From an uncultured Candidatus Saccharibacteria bacterium (GTDB lineage: Bacteria > Patescibacteriota > Saccharimonadia > Saccharimonadales > UBA4665): 7,108 nucleotides of DNA. Below, piece by piece: positions 5,845-7,108 of the stretch. The stretch is taken from NCBI GenBank assembly GCA_903891235.1, contig CAITDW010000230.1:1-7108 (forward strand), written 5' to 3'. Position numbers and translations under genes: made by a program. The notes below the pieces were generated by a model. That model worked only from the letters and a program-made list of their open reading frames with translations. It had not been told where the DNA came from and did no database searches. The first letter of the stretch is position 1. Each line of letters opens with the position of its first letter.

Positions 5845-5870
5845 ATTTTACCCCTTAAAAATGGTAAAAT
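5845..5870. repeat. Inverted repeat overlapping the S66 peptidase promoter
   Basis: ATTTTACC (5845-5852) and GGTAAAAT (5863-5870) are perfect 8-base arms with a 10-base spacer. Allowing one bulged A, the arms extend to 11 pairs (TATAATTTTACC against GGTAAAATATA). The right arm contains the extended -10 of the S66 gene and ends six bases before its ATG. This is a good layout for repressor binding. Confidence 0.5.
5862..5870 (+). promoter_or_regulatory. Extended -10 promoter of the S66 peptidase gene
   Basis: TGGTAAAAT fits TGnTATAAT with one mismatch. The normal 6-8 base distance from -10 to start places initiation at about 5877, exactly on the ATG, so the mRNA is predicted to be leaderless. 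A second TATAAT at 5841-5846 lies upstream and could act as an alternative -10 with a leader of about 24 bases. Confidence 0.5.
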
Positions 5871-5876
5871 ATACTT

Positions 5877-6917
5877 ATGAAACAATTCGTAAAACTACAA
5901 AAACTAAATAGTGGTGACCAAGTTGCCGTAATATCACCGTCCAATGGGTTACCGCAAATATTCCCACACCCCTTTGAGCTTGGACTACAACGCTTGCAAG
6001 ATGTATTCGGACTCGTACCAAAAGAGTACCCAACTACTAGGATTATGGGTGCACCGCTAAAAGATAGGGCGAGAGATGTTATGGACGCTTTTGCCGACCC
6101 TAACAACAAGGCTGTTTTTACTTCTATTGGTGGTGAAGACCAGTTACAACTAATCAAATATCTTGACCCGCAAGTCTTTCTAGATAACCCAAAGCCATTC
6201 TTGGGATACAGTGACAACACCCACTTGCATAACTTCTTATGGAACTTGGGCATACCGAGCTACTATGGTTGTGCTGTTATGACTAATCTGGGTATGAATG
6301 TTGAGATGTTCCCTATGACGGTAGAGTCAATCAAAAATGCCCTATTTGTAGGTGATGAGTATGAGGTAAAAGCCAGTGAACAATACAATGATATTGGTCT
6401 AGACTGGTCTGATAAATCAAATCTTGAAATACCTAGAACAATGGAACAAAATGACGGCTTGTATTGGGACGGCGAGGGCGTAGTTGAGGGTACACTATGG
6501 GGTGGCTGTGTTGAGTCACTTATTTTTCAATCTACTGTTGGCAAATACTTACCGAAAGATGGCGACCTAGACGGCGTGGTGCTATTTATTGAAACAGCGG
6601 AAGATATACCAGAGGCTTGGATACCTGCATATTTACTTCGTGGGTTTGGTGAAAGAGGCTGGTTTGACAAGATAAAAGCGGTCATAGTAGGTCGTCCAAA
6701 AGCGTGGGAGTTTGATAAGCCAAACACTGCTGAACAAAAAGCAAAGTACCGCAAGGAACAAAGGGACGAGATTGTCGGCTCAATCAGGCAATATAACGCA
6801 ACCATACCTATAATTCAGAACCTAGACTTTGGACATAGCGACCCACAAATACTATTGCCTAACGGTGGTAAAATCAAAATCAATACACAAGAAAAATCCA
6901 TAAAACTAGTTATGTAG
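5877..6917 (+). CDS. S66 family serine peptidase (LD-carboxypeptidase / MccF-like)
   Basis: This 346-residue protein is full length for the family. Family S66 enzymes remove the terminal D-Ala from muropeptide tetrapeptides (LdcA) or cleave microcin C-type nucleotide peptides (MccF). The triad is visible: Ser112 in GYSDNT (110-115), Glu239 in IETAE (238-242) and His320 in FGH. The N-terminal GDQVAVISPS (13-22) and GGED (85-88) are also typical. There is no signal peptide, so it acts in the cytoplasm, as both LdcA and MccF do. The length and the Trp-rich LWGGCVESL region (208-215) lean towards the MccF branch, but specificity cannot be read safely. No Shine-Dalgarno sequence is present; the start is supported by the family N-terminus and by the abutting promoter. 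No microcin biosynthesis gene is in the window. Confidence 0.9.
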   Translation: MKQFVKLQKLNSGDQVAVISPSNGLPQIFPHPFELGLQRLQDVFGLVPKEYPTTRIMGAPLKDRARDVMDAFADPNNKAVFTSIGGEDQLQLIKYLDPQVFLDNPKPFLGYSDNTHLHNFLWNLGIPSYYGCAVMTNLGMNVEMFPMTVESIKNALFVGDEYEVKASEQYNDIGLDWSDKSNLEIPRTMEQNDGLYWDGEGVVEGTLWGGCVESLIFQSTVGKYLPKDGDLDGVVLFIETAEDIPEAWIPAYLLRGFGERGWFDKIKAVIVGRPKAWEFDKPNTAEQKAKYRKEQRDEIVGSIRQYNATIPIIQNLDFGHSDPQILLPNGGKIKINTQEKSIKLVM

Positions 6918-6988
6918 CTAACCTATGTCTGACCCTAAAAGAAAAACACTCAAAGGCTGAGCTGAAAAAGCAAGAAACCCTATATGAC

Positions 6989-7014
6989 AAAAACCTTCTC
7001 AGAAATAGAGAAGG
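6989..7014 (-). terminator. Rho-independent terminator of tRNA-Pro
   Basis: Read on the minus strand, CCTTCTC pairs perfectly with GAGAAGG around a 7-base loop (6994-7014), extendable by a G-U and an A-U pair, followed by five T (6989-6993). It begins 16 bases after the tRNA-Pro CCA. On the plus strand the hairpin has no T tract, so it does not look like the terminator of the S66 gene. Confidence 0.75.
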
Positions 7015-7030
7015 CTCAAAACGTCCTAAA

Positions 7031-7107
7031 TGGTCGGGGTGGCCGGACTCGAACCGGCGACCTCTGCGTCCCAAACGCAGCGCGCTAGCCAACTGTGCCA
7101 CACCCCG
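7031..7107 (-). tRNA. tRNA-Pro (anticodon UGG)
   Basis: On the minus strand the acceptor stem CGGGGTG/CACCCCG is fully paired, with discriminator A and encoded CCA (7031-7033). The D arm is GGCA...; the anticodon stem CTGCG/CGCAG encloses TTTGGGA, giving TGG. The T arm GCCGG/CCGGC has loop TTCGAGT. The 3' end faces the GC-richer block, the usual orientation for elements integrated at tRNA genes. Its promoter lies outside the window. Confidence 0.96.
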
Positions 7108-7108
7108 C

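Noticed and set aside
5825..5846. TTGACC and TATAAT as a -35/-10 pair for the S66 gene
   Set aside because: Only ten bases separate them, far below the usual 16-18.
6925..6960. Eleven-codon frame after the S66 gene, open again for several codons past its TGA
   Set aside because: Too short, without a ribosome binding site, and nothing else suggests TGA is read through; likely chance.
6910..7101. Minus-strand 63-residue open frame
   Set aside because: It reads through tRNA-Pro; its first residues are the familiar false translation of a tRNA gene.

Overview
The window looks like a compact, AT-rich bacterial genome of the Candidate Phyla Radiation / Patescibacteria type, with Saccharibacteria as my best guess. 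That is inferred from small tightly packed genes, a stripped-down gene set, tRNA genes that encode their own CCA, and several starts without a Shine-Dalgarno sequence. No marker gene fixes the taxon. Reading frames fit the standard code: TGG is used for Trp, there is no in-frame TGA, and TAA, TAG and TGA all appear as stops.

Left and centre (1-5004) form an AT-rich, chromosome-like block. It starts with a MurA-type enolpyruvyl transferase carrying a Cro/C1 helix-turn-helix domain at its N-terminus (67-1590). Next is a tRNA cluster, Gly(UCC)-Arg(UCU)-His(GUG), followed after only 24 bases by a metal-type P-type ATPase (1896-3758). A convergent membrane CTP-dependent lipid kinase of the dolichol/phytol kinase family (3745-4395, minus) overlaps the ATPase end by 14 bases. 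A short divergent promoter region then leads to a four-helix DUF4234 membrane protein (4504-5004).

Right (about 5005-7030) is richer in GC by hand counts of sample lines (roughly 40-50% against roughly 28-40%) and has different codon habits. It begins with a start-less 49-codon coding remnant. A translationally coupled pair follows: a disordered 71-residue protein and a 126-residue helix-turn-helix protein resembling phage or element terminase-small-subunit-like proteins. A serine peptidase of family S66 (LD-carboxypeptidase / MccF type) with a complete Ser-Glu-His triad comes next. The window closes with a minus-strand tRNA-Pro(UGG) and its own terminator. A foreign-looking stretch lying against the 3' end of a tRNA gene suggests a decayed integrated element, but no integrase and no convincing att repeat are visible.

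Regulation is unusually readable. A TGnTATAAT extended -10 (or one-base variant) occurs before murA, the tRNA cluster, the 71-residue gene and the S66 gene. Dyads overlap the promoters of murA, the DUF4234 gene and the S66 gene. murA, the lipid kinase and the S66 gene lack Shine-Dalgarno sequences and have their -10 so close to the ATG that leaderless mRNAs are likely. Functionally the window leans to the cell envelope: precursor synthesis (MurA), lipid-carrier phosphorylation (kinase), ion transport (ATPase), and muropeptide trimming or antibiotic-peptide immunity (S66). The most novel candidates are the HTH-MurA fusion with a palindrome on its own promoter, and the island-like right end.
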